NCBI GenBank assembly: GCA_964394585.1
Contig: CAYMYI010000045.1
Location: forward strand, 1 to 30,256
Source of the DNA: CAYUJH01 sp964394585
GTDB lineage: Bacteria; Bacteroidota; Bacteroidia; Cytophagales; Flammeovirgaceae
Reading direction: 5' to 3'
DNA length: 30,256 nucleotides
Both the position numbers and the translations under genes were made by a program. The notes under the pieces were generated by a model. The model was not told where the DNA came from, did not search any database, and saw only the letters and a program-made list of their open reading frames with translations. The first letter of the stretch is position 1. Each line of letters starts with the position of its first letter. Positions 1 to 8,174 of this stretch are shown here, in pieces.

Positions 1-1079
1 CCTTCGCGCAAAGCTGCCGTGCTCCCTTCGAGTGCTCGTTGCAATTCCATTTCGTAGTATACAAAGTAATCTTCTAAAGGAAGCGTACGCGGCAACGTAT
101 AAAACGTATTATGAAACGCCGTATATTTCGAAAAACCATCGGTTTCGCCTATCAACTGCACAAAGTTTTCCATCACCTCTTTGCTATTAGTTTCCGATTG
201 TAAAAACACAATCCATCGGCTTGAAGCATCTAGCAAAATTAGATATCGTTTTAACTCATTAGGGCGGGGCGTAATATTGACCCAGTAGCCTTTTAAAGCG
301 AGGCTATTGCCAAACGATGCGGGAATCATCTCTTCCAGTTCATATTCTCGAGTATCTAACACTTTTTTACTGAAGTAATAATCAATGCTATCCCCAAATA
401 CGTTGTTATCCTTTAAGGAAATCATGTGTAGGGTAAGCCGCTGGTACGAGAGGTCATCTTCGTACACAACCTCTGCCATTGCCTTAGCATTTTTAAGTAA
501 TGAGGTTTGAGAAATGCCTCGCGGTAAATCAGCCTGAATGTTGCGCAAAGGTGCGAGGTTATAAATAGGTAAACTATCCGAAGGATGGAACAAACGCATG
601 AAGACCGGCCGATAGTAATAACTTGCCGGTAGTTTGCCGAGTAAATCGTGTACTTCAGAGCCTACCCCGGGGCGCAGTGCTGTAGTTTTGCTCATGGTGT
701 ATTTTTCTGGCCGAAGCGGAAGTAAACTTTCTCGCATTTTGTTATAGTTCACAATCTGGAGTTCTTTTAGGCCAAAGTTATCCTCATACTCAATTTTCTT
801 TTCCATCATGGGTTCTAAGTCGTTCGCCGAACTAATCAAGATGTTGAACCATAATCCTTCTTCTTCGGTATTGGTGGGTACTATGTAGGCATTTAAACCA
901 CGTTCCCGCACACGCTCTAGAGTAAAAGAAGCTTCCGGGTAGGTGCGGTACCGTTGAACCATTACCGAGTAAGGCTCTTGTTCGCTAAATTGACGTTCTT
1001 CTTCACAAGCAGTGAGGATCCCCCAAGCACTAATTAATAACAACAGTTGCTTTAAAGGCTTAAGTTGGTAGCAATACAT
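1..1079 (-). CDS. SPOR-like lipoprotein, 3' end beyond window edge
   Basis: An open frame of 359 codons runs from an ATG at 1079 off the left edge with no stop, so the C-terminus is missing. Residues 1-25 form a lipoprotein signal: a basic start, a Leu/Ile-rich core and a lipobox ending in LTAC with Cys25, followed by acidic residues. Residues of about 37-115 read like a SPOR domain, beginning YSVMVQRYRTYPEAS and followed by RGLNAYIVPT and GLWFNILISSAND; such domains bind denuded glycan strands at the septum. That assignment is by eye and tentative. The remaining 240 residues were not recognised; they are rich in Tyr, Leu and Glu and look soluble. The gene follows nrdA on the same strand, but the nrdA terminator separates them, so it probably has its own promoter in 1080-1230. 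Real gene: very likely. Function: unknown beyond a membrane-anchored, possibly envelope- or division-related lipoprotein. Confidence 0.7.
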   Translation of the reverse strand, partial: MYCYQLKPLKQLLLLISAWGILTACEEERQFSEQEPYSVMVQRYRTYPEASFTLERVRERGLNAYIVPTNTEEEGLWFNILISSANDLEPMMEKKIEYEDNFGLKELQIVNYNKMRESLLPLRPEKYTMSKTTALRPGVGSEVHDLLGKLPASYYYRPVFMRLFHPSDSLPIYNLAPLRNIQADLPRGISQTSLLKNAKAMAEVVYEDDLSYQRLTLHMISLKDNNVFGDSIDYYFSKKVLDTREYELEEMIPASFGNSLALKGYWVNITPRPNELKRYLILLDASSRWIVFLQSETNSKEVMENFVQLIGETDGFSKYTAFHNTFYTLPRTLPLEDYFVYYEMELQRALEGSTAALRE

Positions 1080-1166
1080 AGCATGATAATTTTGTAGGAA
1101 TGGTTAGGCGTAATATTCCTAATATACAAATTGCTCATGGGATAGTGCAATTCCCAGTGCATTTTT

Positions 1167-1192
1167 AATACAAGTAGTCGCAAACTTGTATT
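1167..1192. repeat. 9-bp inverted repeat upstream of the lipoprotein gene
   Basis: The arms AATACAAGT (1167-1175) and ACTTGTATT (1184-1192) are perfect complements around an 8-nt spacer. No T-tract follows on either strand, so a terminator is unlikely. Its place about 90 bp upstream of the lipoprotein start would suit an operator or a leader hairpin; this is inference. Confidence 0.35.
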
Positions 1193-1231
1193 TCATTTGT
1201 GTATGAATGTCCCTAGAGTTTGCAAGAGTAT

Positions 1232-1267
1232 ATAAAAAAGCCCTATCGGCACGAGGCGATAGGGCTT
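1232..1267 (-). terminator. Rho-independent terminator of nrdA
   Basis: Read on the minus strand just after the nrdA stop, AAGCCCTATCG pairs with CGATAGGGCTT in an 11-bp stem around an 8-nt loop, followed directly by a run of T residues. Arms are at 1257-1267 and 1238-1248. It lies about 27 nt past the gene, as expected for an intrinsic terminator. Confidence 0.85.
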
Positions 1268-1293
1268 AGAGAGCGCATTATCTCAATACATTG

Positions 1294-3663
1294 TTAACCT
1301 TGGCAAGAAATGCAATCGGGGTCATCTAATGAACAACTTGCCCCATTATCCGCCTCGATGGCTTTTGCAGTTACTTTTTCCTGCTCCTTCACTAATTTTT
1401 GAGTATCAACAGTAAACTTGATAGCGTCAGTAGCAGCTTTGGTTCGTAAATAGTACATACCGGTTTTTAAACCTTGTTTCCATGCATAAAAATGCATAGA
1501 CGTAAGTTTCCCAAAGTTTACATCTTTCATAAAGATATTTAAGCTCTGGCTTTGGCAAATGAATGCCCCACGCTCTGCTGCCATTTCCAAGATGGTTTTT
1601 TGGCTAATTTCCCACGCTGTTTTATACAAATCTTTCAAATGTTGAGGAATTCCCTCGATATTTTGAATAGATCCATTTGCTGCGATGAGCTCATTTTTCA
1701 AATCGTTATTCCATAAGCCCATTTCTACCAAATCGCGTAGTAAATGTTTGTTGATTACTACAAACTCACCAGAAAGAACACGGCGTGTGTAAATATTCGA
1801 CGTGTATGGTTCAAAGCACTCGTTATTTCCTAAAATTTGAGAAGTAGATGCCGTAGGCATAGGTGCTAATAACAATGAGTTGCGCACGCCGTGTTTTCTC
1901 ACTTCAGACTTTAAAGCAGACCAATCCCAACGCCCTGAGGTAGGTTCTACTCCCCACATATCGAATTGGAAAATCCCCTTTGAAACCGGCGAACCTTTAA
2001 ACGTTTCGTAAGGTCCTAATTTTTTTGCCAAGTCTTTTGAAGCCGTCATGGCAGCAAAGTAGATAGTTTCGAAAATATCTTTGTTCAATCCGCGCGCTTC
2101 TTCAGATTCGAAAGGCATGCGTAGTAGCATGAATGTATCGGCGAGACCTTGTACCCCAATGCCGATAGGTCGATGACGCAAGTTAGAATTTTTCGCTTCC
2201 GGTACAGGATAATAATTCACATCAATAATCTTGTTGAGATTGCGCGTAACTACTTGAGTTACCTCAAAGAGTTTCTGATGATCGAACTTGCCATCTTTCA
2301 CAAAACGTGGGAGTGATAGCGAGGCTAAGTTGCATACCGCCACTTCGTCGGGCGACGTGTACTCTAAAATTTCTGTACACAAGTTGCTAGAGCGGATAGT
2401 GCCTAAGTTTTTCTGATTCGATTTCTTGTTGGCAGCATCTTTATACAGCATATATGGTGTGCCGGTTTCAATTTGGCTTTCTAAAATTGCAAACCACAAG
2501 TCTTGTGCTTTTACTACTTTACGCGCTCTGCCTTCTCTCTCGTACTTTTCGTATAGTTTTTCAAACTCATCGCCATAGGCTTCAGCTAAGCCTGGTGCCT
2601 CGTTCGGGCAGAACAACGACCACTCCTCATTGTCTTCTACACGTTTCATAAACAAATCAGAAGTCCACATGGCATAGAACAAATCGCGGGCACGCATTTC
2701 TTCTTTTCCGTGGTTTTTCTTTAAGTCAAGGAATTCAAAGATATCGGCATGCCAAGGCTCTAGGTAAATAGCAAAAGCACCTTTTCGTTTTCCACCACCT
2801 TGGTCAACATAGCGTGCGGTATCGTTAAATACGCGCAACATCGGAATAATCCCGTTGGAGGTACCGTTTGTTCCTTTAATATAAGAACCAGTTGCCCGAA
2901 TGTTATGGATGCTCAAGCCGATTCCTCCTGCCGACTGTGAAATTTGAGCACATTGTTTCAGCGTATCGTAAATTCCTTCGATGGAATCTTCTTTCATAGT
3001 AAGTAAGAAACACGAGGAAAGCTGCGGTTTTGGAGTGCCTGCATTAAATAAGGTAGGAGTTGCATGAATAAACCATTTGTCAGACATCAACTGATAAGTT
3101 TCCACAGCAGCTTCTAGGTCGTTCATATGGATTCCTACGGCAACTCGCATGAGCATATGTTGAGGGCGTTCTACAATTTGCCCATCAATTTTTAGTAGGT
3201 AAGAGCGTTCTAGCGTTTTAAACCCAAAATAATCGAAGTTATAATCTCGCTCGTAATCGATAGCTTCATCTAAAAACGCAGCATTTTTACGAATAACCTC
3301 ATAAACTTCCGGAGAAATCATCGAAGCGTTTTCGTTCGTTTTCGGGTCGATGTAGGTATACAACCGCTTCATCGTGTTTGAAAACGACTTACTAGTTACT
3401 TTATGCAAATTGGAAATTGCAATACGCGCTGCTAAAATGGCATAGTCGGGGTGTTGGGTGGTCATGGAGGCAGCTACTTCAGCGGCAAGGTGATCAAGTT
3501 CTACCGTAGTTACTCCATCATAGAGTCCTTCAATTACTTTACGGGCTACTTGTACAGGATCTATGTACTTAGCATTTAGCCCATGACACAAATTTTCAAT
3601 ACGTGCGGTGATTTTGTCAAATTTTACGCTTTCGCGTCGGCCATCTCTTTTTATTACTAGCAT
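1294..3663 (-). CDS. nrdA: Ribonucleoside-diphosphate reductase, class I alpha subunit
   Basis: Reduces ribonucleoside diphosphates to deoxyribonucleotides together with a radical-bearing beta subunit (NrdB), which is not in this window. The 789-residue length is normal. Residues 1-90 form an ATP-cone, the allosteric activity domain, starting MLVIKRDGRR. Catalytic residues are visible: Cys218 in PQLSSCFLL and Cys444 in VAVCNLASL as the redox pair, and N427/C429/E431 in SSNLCTEI, with C429 as the thiyl-radical cysteine. The tyrosine pair of the radical path is in GMYYLRT near residue 752. The C-terminal tail ends in CISCQG, the flexible CxxC that is re-reduced by thioredoxin or glutaredoxin. 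ATG start at 3663. The gene appears monocistronic, with its own terminator and a gap of about 390 bp upstream. Nothing appears broken. Confidence 0.97.
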   Translation of the reverse strand: MLVIKRDGRRESVKFDKITARIENLCHGLNAKYIDPVQVARKVIEGLYDGVTTVELDHLAAEVAASMTTQHPDYAILAARIAISNLHKVTSKSFSNTMKRLYTYIDPKTNENASMISPEVYEVIRKNAAFLDEAIDYERDYNFDYFGFKTLERSYLLKIDGQIVERPQHMLMRVAVGIHMNDLEAAVETYQLMSDKWFIHATPTLFNAGTPKPQLSSCFLLTMKEDSIEGIYDTLKQCAQISQSAGGIGLSIHNIRATGSYIKGTNGTSNGIIPMLRVFNDTARYVDQGGGKRKGAFAIYLEPWHADIFEFLDLKKNHGKEEMRARDLFYAMWTSDLFMKRVEDNEEWSLFCPNEAPGLAEAYGDEFEKLYEKYEREGRARKVVKAQDLWFAILESQIETGTPYMLYKDAANKKSNQKNLGTIRSSNLCTEILEYTSPDEVAVCNLASLSLPRFVKDGKFDHQKLFEVTQVVTRNLNKIIDVNYYPVPEAKNSNLRHRPIGIGVQGLADTFMLLRMPFESEEARGLNKDIFETIYFAAMTASKDLAKKLGPYETFKGSPVSKGIFQFDMWGVEPTSGRWDWSALKSEVRKHGVRNSLLLAPMPTASTSQILGNNECFEPYTSNIYTRRVLSGEFVVINKHLLRDLVEMGLWNNDLKNELIAANGSIQNIEGIPQHLKDLYKTAWEISQKTILEMAAERGAFICQSQSLNIFMKDVNFGKLTSMHFYAWKQGLKTGMYYLRTKAATDAIKFTVDTQKLVKEQEKVTAKAIEADNGASCSLDDPDCISCQG

Positions 3664-4049
3664 ATCTTTAAAGTAAATTATGATAAATATTGAACGAAGA
3701 AGAATGAAAACAATACAATAAGAGGCATGGAGAAAACTACCTCCATACTAGCTTTAGAGTATCATAATGTGGTAAAAACGGATACAGTACAAAAACGGTA
3801 TTATGCTTCGACAATGCCGAAACTAATACACAGTTGTATTTGGTTGAGCCACATTGCCGCAGCAATAGGCTACTTCATGTTTTGTACTGAAAAGGATTTA
3901 AGCTGATTCATAGGATTTGGCTTATTCGGGGGAATCCTCTGAGCAAGCCATCGAGCAAATTTTGCTTGAATTTTAGTTTGAATCATTTATAAAAGTATGG
4001 AATCTTCTTGAATTAAAGAACCCTAATTCACATTAAATTTTCATCGAAT
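3664..4049. other. 386-bp gap between nrdA and the acyltransferase gene
   Basis: AT-rich spacer that must hold the nrdA promoter (minus strand), though no convincing TTTG/TAnnTTTG pair was found for it. A small imperfect hairpin (GAGCAAATTTTGCTT, near 3952) lies downstream of the acyltransferase but lacks a T-tract. The only other structure seen is the short plus-strand open frame listed separately. Confidence 0.4.
3727..3906 (+). CDS. Possible 59-residue small protein
   Basis: An ATG-to-TGA frame encodes a protein starting MEKTTSILALEYHNVVK, with a mildly hydrophobic stretch (HSCIWLSHIAAAIGYFMF) near the C-terminus that could be a single membrane segment. The start is preceded by AGAGG 1 nt away, too close for a normal ribosome site. 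It lies on the strand opposite both neighbours, within an otherwise empty gap. No family was recognised. It could be a chance frame or the remnant of a lost gene; codon use cannot settle it at this length. Confidence 0.22.
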   Translation: MEKTTSILALEYHNVVKTDTVQKRYYASTMPKLIHSCIWLSHIAAAIGYFMFCTEKDLS

Positions 4050-4880
4050 TTAAGAATGCGGCATAGGCGGTTTCATAGGTGGTTCTTGTTCAATAGCATG
4101 TATAATTGCGGCGTTAATTTCTTCTATAGTTGCCCCCTCAGGAAATTGGATGGGAGCTTTGAAGCGTACCGTTAAGCGCGTTCCTCTTTTTTTAAAAAAA
4201 AGCCCTTTTTTATCGAATGCTCTACGAAAGCCATCAATCACAATGGGAACAACGATAGGCCTGTAGGTTTTGATTAAGTTGGCGGTTCCTTTGCGCACAG
4301 GGGCGTAAGGGCTGGTAGTTCCTTGAGGAAAGTTTACTACCCAACCGTGCTCTAAGGCTTGTTTTATTTTCTGTGGTGCTTTTAAATCGGCGCCTCGGTT
4401 TACATTTTTGCCTGCAGCACGCCAAGAGCGTTTTACCGTAACGGCGCCAGTATACGAAAATATTTTAGGTACAATGCCACTTTTCATCGTTTCTTCTGCG
4501 GCTACATAGTAGGTATTGGCTCGCGGAAAGAGCATATAAACCGGCAGGTTGATTGAGTTGTGAAATTTCCATTTTACGCTGGCAAAAATGTGGTAAAAAG
4601 CGATTACATCGGCAAAGTAGGTTTGATGATTCGAGATGAACAACACATTATTATTTGGTAACTCTCTTAAATATTCTGTCCCTTCTACTTTTAACTTGTT
4701 TACGATATTAAGCCTACCATAAGTCAGGGTTGCTAAGGCTCCAATCAGGGCTCTTTTCAAGAAAATTATATTCCCGAATGGATCGCGCCGCAGCAATTGC
4801 AGCTTTTTTATCTTCTTCAGGGTTTTAAATGGCTTGACTTGTTGGATCTTCATCGGACACAGCATCAGAAAGTTGAACAT
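4050..4880 (-). CDS. PlsC-like 1-acyl-glycerol-phosphate acyltransferase, divergent motifs
   Basis: Probable membrane-associated acyltransferase of the LPLAT/PlsC family, which transfers acyl chains to glycerol phosphates or other lipids. The family blocks are visible but altered. Motif I is SNHQTYFAD (His85 to Asp91), giving H-X5-D instead of the usual H-X4-D. Motif III is FPQGTTS (184-190) where FPEGTRS is expected, so Glu and Arg are both replaced. A hydrophobic helix lies near residues 38-55. The ATG at 4880 gives 276 residues; an ATG at 4853 (MKIQQVKPF) is an equally good start and drops a hydrophobic leader of nine residues. It follows the DUF481-type gene by 41 bp on the same strand, so the two may be cotranscribed. 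The substrate cannot be named; lysophosphatidic acid is the default guess, and an ornithine- or glycine-lipid acyltransferase is also possible. Confidence 0.8.
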   Translation of the reverse strand: MFNFLMLCPMKIQQVKPFKTLKKIKKLQLLRRDPFGNIIFLKRALIGALATLTYGRLNIVNKLKVEGTEYLRELPNNNVLFISNHQTYFADVIAFYHIFASVKWKFHNSINLPVYMLFPRANTYYVAAEETMKSGIVPKIFSYTGAVTVKRSWRAAGKNVNRGADLKAPQKIKQALEHGWVVNFPQGTTSPYAPVRKGTANLIKTYRPIVVPIVIDGFRRAFDKKGLFFKKRGTRLTVRFKAPIQFPEGATIEEINAAIIHAIEQEPPMKPPMPHS

Positions 4881-4921
4881 GTATACTAACCACGTATTTC
4901 CCCTTTTTGCCTAGCACAACC

Positions 4922-5683
4922 TCAAAAGTTGATTTGAATTCCGTTCTCAAACGTGTAAATCAACTTATCAATTGGGACAATAGGAGCCGCATCGTATAAT
5001 ACCAAAAACTTAGAAGTGAACGTAAAATGTTCGCTTATTTTGAAATTAAAGTTGATATCTCCAATGAGGCGAGGGCGATCGAAATAATCGTAGCGGGCTT
5101 GGTAATACCCAATGAGGTTTACCTCAAAATGCTCCGTGATGGTATGATGGTACGACAAGTACGAAGAGCTTTTAAGCAGTTGCGTGGTAGAGTCTTGCTC
5201 CGCAAACGACCAGCTTTCATCTTCGTACATAGCGCCGGTTCCAAACGCTAAGGTGAGTTTCTCCCCATCTTGAATTTTCCATCGAATGCCTCCTCCTGCT
5301 AAATAACGATGATTCATACCACGCACCTCGTCGTACTGTGCTTGTGAGAATAATTCGTATGAAAAAGCTTTTTTATATAGTAGGTTTAAGCGTAAATGCC
5401 CGTATCCGTTGCTGATAACCTGCTCGTTACGGACTTTTACTAAATCGAGGTTTCCGAGGGCGATGTACTGGTGTTGCGCAGAAAAGTACGATAGGTTTAC
5501 CGCTGCGGCAAAATTGGTAACGCGTACTTGCTGCTGTTGCACACTAAAGAGAAATTCCATATTTCCCATCCATCGTTTTGTGCTATCTTTTTCTAAGCGC
5601 GATTTCTCAATATTCAAAATTTGTGCTTGAGCAGAGAGCGCCACCCAAGCCGCACCTACCAATAGAGTTATGCATCTTTTCAC
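4922..5683 (-). CDS. DUF481-type outer-membrane beta-barrel protein
   Basis: 253 residues with a Sec signal peptide (MKRCITLLVG...ALSAQAQ, cleavage near residues 20-21). The mature part is an alternating pattern of aromatic and polar residues typical of antiparallel membrane beta strands, with repeated turns such as GYGHLRLNLLYKK, YHHTITEHFEVNLIGYYQ and GDINFNFKISEHFTF, and ends in INF, a terminal aromatic as in barrel proteins handled by BamA. The overall pattern resembles DUF481 proteins, whose function is unknown. It lies downstream of dnaA beyond a terminator and 41 bp upstream of the acyltransferase gene; the pair could contribute to envelope make-up, but that is inference. ATG start at 5683. 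Confidence 0.75.
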   Translation of the reverse strand: MKRCITLLVGAAWVALSAQAQILNIEKSRLEKDSTKRWMGNMEFLFSVQQQQVRVTNFAAAVNLSYFSAQHQYIALGNLDLVKVRNEQVISNGYGHLRLNLLYKKAFSYELFSQAQYDEVRGMNHRYLAGGGIRWKIQDGEKLTLAFGTGAMYEDESWSFAEQDSTTQLLKSSSYLSYHHTITEHFEVNLIGYYQARYDYFDRPRLIGDINFNFKISEHFTFTSKFLVLYDAAPIVPIDKLIYTFENGIQINF

Positions 5684-5706
5684 CGGAGTAGTTGTTTTTA
5701 TCCATT

Positions 5707-5784
5707 AAAAAATCCTCAAAAAGAAGTACTTTCCTTTTGTGCTAAAAATAGAACTTTCAGGAATAAGTAGGTTCTTTTTGAGGA
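5707..5784 (-). terminator. Long-loop terminator-like inverted repeat after dnaA
   Basis: Arms TCCTCAAAAAGAA (5713-5725) and TTCTTTTTGAGGA (5772-5784) are perfect 13-bp complements separated by 46 nt. On the minus strand the second arm is followed at once by six T residues (A-run 5707-5712). Position and T-tract fit a dnaA terminator; the loop is much longer than usual, so an operator for the downstream gene or a leader structure are alternatives. Confidence 0.55.
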
Positions 5785-5816
5785 GTATTCTGATTGTAGT
5801 AAGATAACCGAAAAGG

Positions 5817-7349
5817 CTATTCGACCTCTTCGTTTTTCTTATTCACTTGCATCAGGTCAAGTAAATCATCTAAAATCTTGCTGTAAATAGCATCGGCATG
5901 GCTCTTTTTGGTAACCGTTTTACTGGCATGTACTACCGTGCTATGGTCGCGGCCACCAAATTCATTTCCAATCGATTTCAAAGGAAGGCTGGTATACTGT
6001 TGCGAAAAATACATAGCAATTTGCCGTGCTGTGGCAATATCTTTTTTCCGTGTTTTAGACTTCAACTCTTCCACCGATATTTTAAAATAATCGGCTACGA
6101 TCTGCTGGATAAACTCTATAGTAATTTCTTTTTCGGTATTACGAACAATATTGATGAGGGTATTCTTCGCCAGATCGAGATCAATTTCTTTTCGCATGAA
6201 CGACGCATTGGCTATGAGCGAAATAAGCACACCTTCTAGTTCTCGGATATTGGAATCGATATTTTTTGCCAAATACTCCACTACATCGCCGGGGATTACC
6301 ACGCCTTCTGCCTGCAATTTGCTTTGCGTAATTGCAATGCGCGTTTCTAAATCGGGCTTTTGGACATCGGCAGTAAGCCCCCACTTAAACCGTGATAGCA
6401 GACGCTCTTGAAGTCCTTTCAAGCTGCGTGGAGGGCAGTCAGAAGTCATAACAATTTGCTTCCCACTCTGGTGTAACCGATTGAAAATATGGAAAAAGTT
6501 CTCTTGTGTTTTCTCTTTACCAGCCAGAAACTGGATATCATCGATAATCAAGACATCTACTTGCAAATAATAATTCGTAAAATTTTGGGCACTATTATTT
6601 TTTAAGGCATCGATAAACTGCGTGGTAAATTGCTCTGTGGTAACATATAGCACAAACTTTTCGGGCATTTGCATTTTTATTTGATTCCCGATTGCTTGCG
6701 CTAAGTGGGTTTTTCCGAGCCCTACCCCACCATACACTACGAACGGATTAAACGACGTGAGACCAGGCTTGTTAGCTATTGCCAAGCCTGCCGAACGTGC
6801 TAACCGGTTGCAGTCACCTTCGATAAGTGTATCGAAAGTGTACTGGTAGTTCAACTGCGATTCGGTGTATTGAGGGTCTACATCTGGTATGGTGAACGGG
6901 CTGGAAAGTTGAAATTTACTCTGCGCATTGAGCTGCATTTCGTGTTGTACTTCAGTAGGTGCTGAAGTAGAAGAGGGCGGTTTCGGGTCGTTAATCGCCA
7001 ATACAGTTGGAGTAGTACTCCGCTGATTGTGTGTGTATGCATTCCTAATTTTAAGGGTAAACGGCTCATTTTGATTTTTACCGCCTTTATCGACTACAAT
7101 AGAATACTCAAGCTTTCCATTGGAGCCAATTTCTTGGTCAATCGCTTTTCTAAGTAAATGAACGTAGTACTCTTCTAGCCATTCATAAAAGAAAGGGCTA
7201 GGTACTTCCACTGTTAGCACGTCGTTTTCGAGTCTAACAGGCTGAATCGGTTCAAACCAAGTCTTAAAGCTTTGCTCAGATATCTCTGCCTTGATTATTT
7301 CTAAGCAACGATTCCAGACGGTTTGGCAGTCTCTCAAAATCTGACTCAA
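5817..7349 (-). CDS. dnaA: Chromosomal replication initiator protein DnaA
   Basis: AAA+ ATPase that binds DnaA boxes at the origin, melts it and loads the helicase; it also acts as a transcription factor. 510 residues with all four domains: domain I at 1-90 (VWNRCLEIIKAEISEQSFKT), a variable linker at 100-160, the AAA+ domain with Walker A GGVGLGKT (207-214) and Walker B LIIDDIQF near 270, and the C-terminal helix-turn-helix with signature GGRDHSTVVHA near residue 470. The start is a TTG at 7349: a TAA lies two codons upstream in frame, and the first domain I helix begins right after, so no ATG fits. No neighbouring dnaN or recF is present. The upstream gap is AT-rich, but consensus DnaA boxes (TTATnCACA) were not found, so autoregulation or an adjacent origin is not supported. 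Confidence 0.97.
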   Translation of the reverse strand: MSQILRDCQTVWNRCLEIIKAEISEQSFKTWFEPIQPVRLENDVLTVEVPSPFFYEWLEEYYVHLLRKAIDQEIGSNGKLEYSIVVDKGGKNQNEPFTLKIRNAYTHNQRSTTPTVLAINDPKPPSSTSAPTEVQHEMQLNAQSKFQLSSPFTIPDVDPQYTESQLNYQYTFDTLIEGDCNRLARSAGLAIANKPGLTSFNPFVVYGGVGLGKTHLAQAIGNQIKMQMPEKFVLYVTTEQFTTQFIDALKNNSAQNFTNYYLQVDVLIIDDIQFLAGKEKTQENFFHIFNRLHQSGKQIVMTSDCPPRSLKGLQERLLSRFKWGLTADVQKPDLETRIAITQSKLQAEGVVIPGDVVEYLAKNIDSNIRELEGVLISLIANASFMRKEIDLDLAKNTLINIVRNTEKEITIEFIQQIVADYFKISVEELKSKTRKKDIATARQIAMYFSQQYTSLPLKSIGNEFGGRDHSTVVHASKTVTKKSHADAIYSKILDDLLDLMQVNKKNEEVE

Positions 7350-7362
7350 AACTTACGAAAGT

Positions 7363-7432
7363 TTGTGGTAAAAAATTAAACAATAGATAAATAGGCATTC
7401 TTCAAAATTTTTCTTTTTAAAGATTACCACAA
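7363..7432. repeat. 9-bp inverted repeat upstream of dnaA
   Basis: TTGTGGTAA at 7363-7371 and its exact complement TTACCACAA at 7424-7432 flank about 52 bp just upstream of the dnaA start. Possible operator pair or degenerate DnaA-box pair; function not shown. Confidence 0.4.
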
Positions 7433-7820
7433 TGGAAACTCAACCTTACTCGAAGGTTAAGCAAAACGATAGTAAAGTGCTTAAATTTCCTTTTCAGTGA
7501 AAACAAAATTGGTAAAATTTCTCTGTAAAAAAAAGTTGTTTTTTTTAGGTTTTACGTTATAATCAGGGTTTTATTTTTATAAAACATTGATTATCAATAT
7601 CTTAAAAACAAGATGTCAAAATGGCAAACTCTTGAATATCAGTTTGTTACTATAAGATGAAAAATTTTAGGGGTCAGCCGGATGCTAAAAAATAGGCAGC
7701 TTTTTTGTAAGCCAATTTGCTTATCAAATACAGAAATATGTATTGCCTATCATGCTAACAATACATGTTAAGTAACGTAAGGTTCGGTTATTTTTTAAAC
7801 ACACGTTGTTACAATGCACA

Positions 7821-7860
7821 AAAAAAAGCTACACATTCGGGAAAATGTGTAGCTTTTTTT
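7821..7860 (-). terminator. Strong Rho-independent terminator of rplU-rpmA
   Basis: A 17-bp stem (7821-7837 with 7844-7860, core AGCTACACATT / AATGTGTAGCT) has a 6-nt loop and A7/T7 flanks, so it can stop transcription from either side. It lies 43 nt beyond the rpmA stop on the minus strand. Confidence 0.9.
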
Positions 7861-7902
7861 ATTAAAATGGGAATGGATCTCAAACAATCATCTGCTGTGA
7901 AA

Positions 7903-8160
7903 CTATTCGGCAGGAATTACCTCAACAAATGAGCGTTTCTTAAACCCTTTTTTAAAGGCAACAGTCCCATCCACTAGGGCAAATAGCGTATGGTCTTTCC
8001 CCATACCTACATTTTTACCGGGGTGATGCTTAGTTCCGCGCTGCCTTACAATAATGTTTCCTGCAGTTGCATGTTGCCCACCGAAGACTTTTACACCTAA
8101 ACGTTTACTTTCGGACTCTCTTCCATTTCGAGAACTTCCGGCTCCTTTTTTATGTGCCAT
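7903..8160 (-). CDS. rpmA: Large ribosomal subunit protein bL27
   Basis: 85-residue protein of the 50S subunit whose N-terminal arm reaches the peptidyl-transferase centre. It begins MAHKKGAGSSRNGRES, the classic bL27 start, with no Firmicutes-type cleavable leader, and carries GGQHATAGNIIVRQRGTKHHPG, the family core. Full length. It lies 14 nt after rplU on the same strand, the conserved rplU-rpmA pair, and ends before a strong terminator. Confidence 0.97.
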   Translation of the reverse strand: MAHKKGAGSSRNGRESESKRLGVKVFGGQHATAGNIIVRQRGTKHHPGKNVGMGKDHTLFALVDGTVAFKKGFKKRSFVEVIPAE

Positions 8161-8174
8161 AATGCTATAAAGAT

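Larger units (their letters stand above)
7350..7902. other. 553-bp AT-rich gap between dnaA and rpmA
   Basis: No gene was found here. It holds the dnaA upstream region, a 9-bp inverted repeat TTGTGGTAA (7363-7371) / TTACCACAA (7424-7432), an A8/T8 hairpin with a GTTG loop (7526-7547), a 13-bp near-palindrome ATTGATTATCAAT (7586-7598) and, at the far end, the rpmA terminator. The 9-bp arms resemble but do not match DnaA boxes (two mismatches at best). An origin role is possible but unproven. Confidence 0.5.

Noticed and set aside
7361..7432. DnaA boxes in the dnaA upstream region
   Set aside because: The best 9-mers have at least two mismatches to TTATnCACA, so they were reported only as an inverted repeat and not as DnaA boxes.
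7526..7547. A8/T8 hairpin as a terminator
   Set aside because: The stem has no G-C pairs and follows no gene on either strand within a sensible distance.
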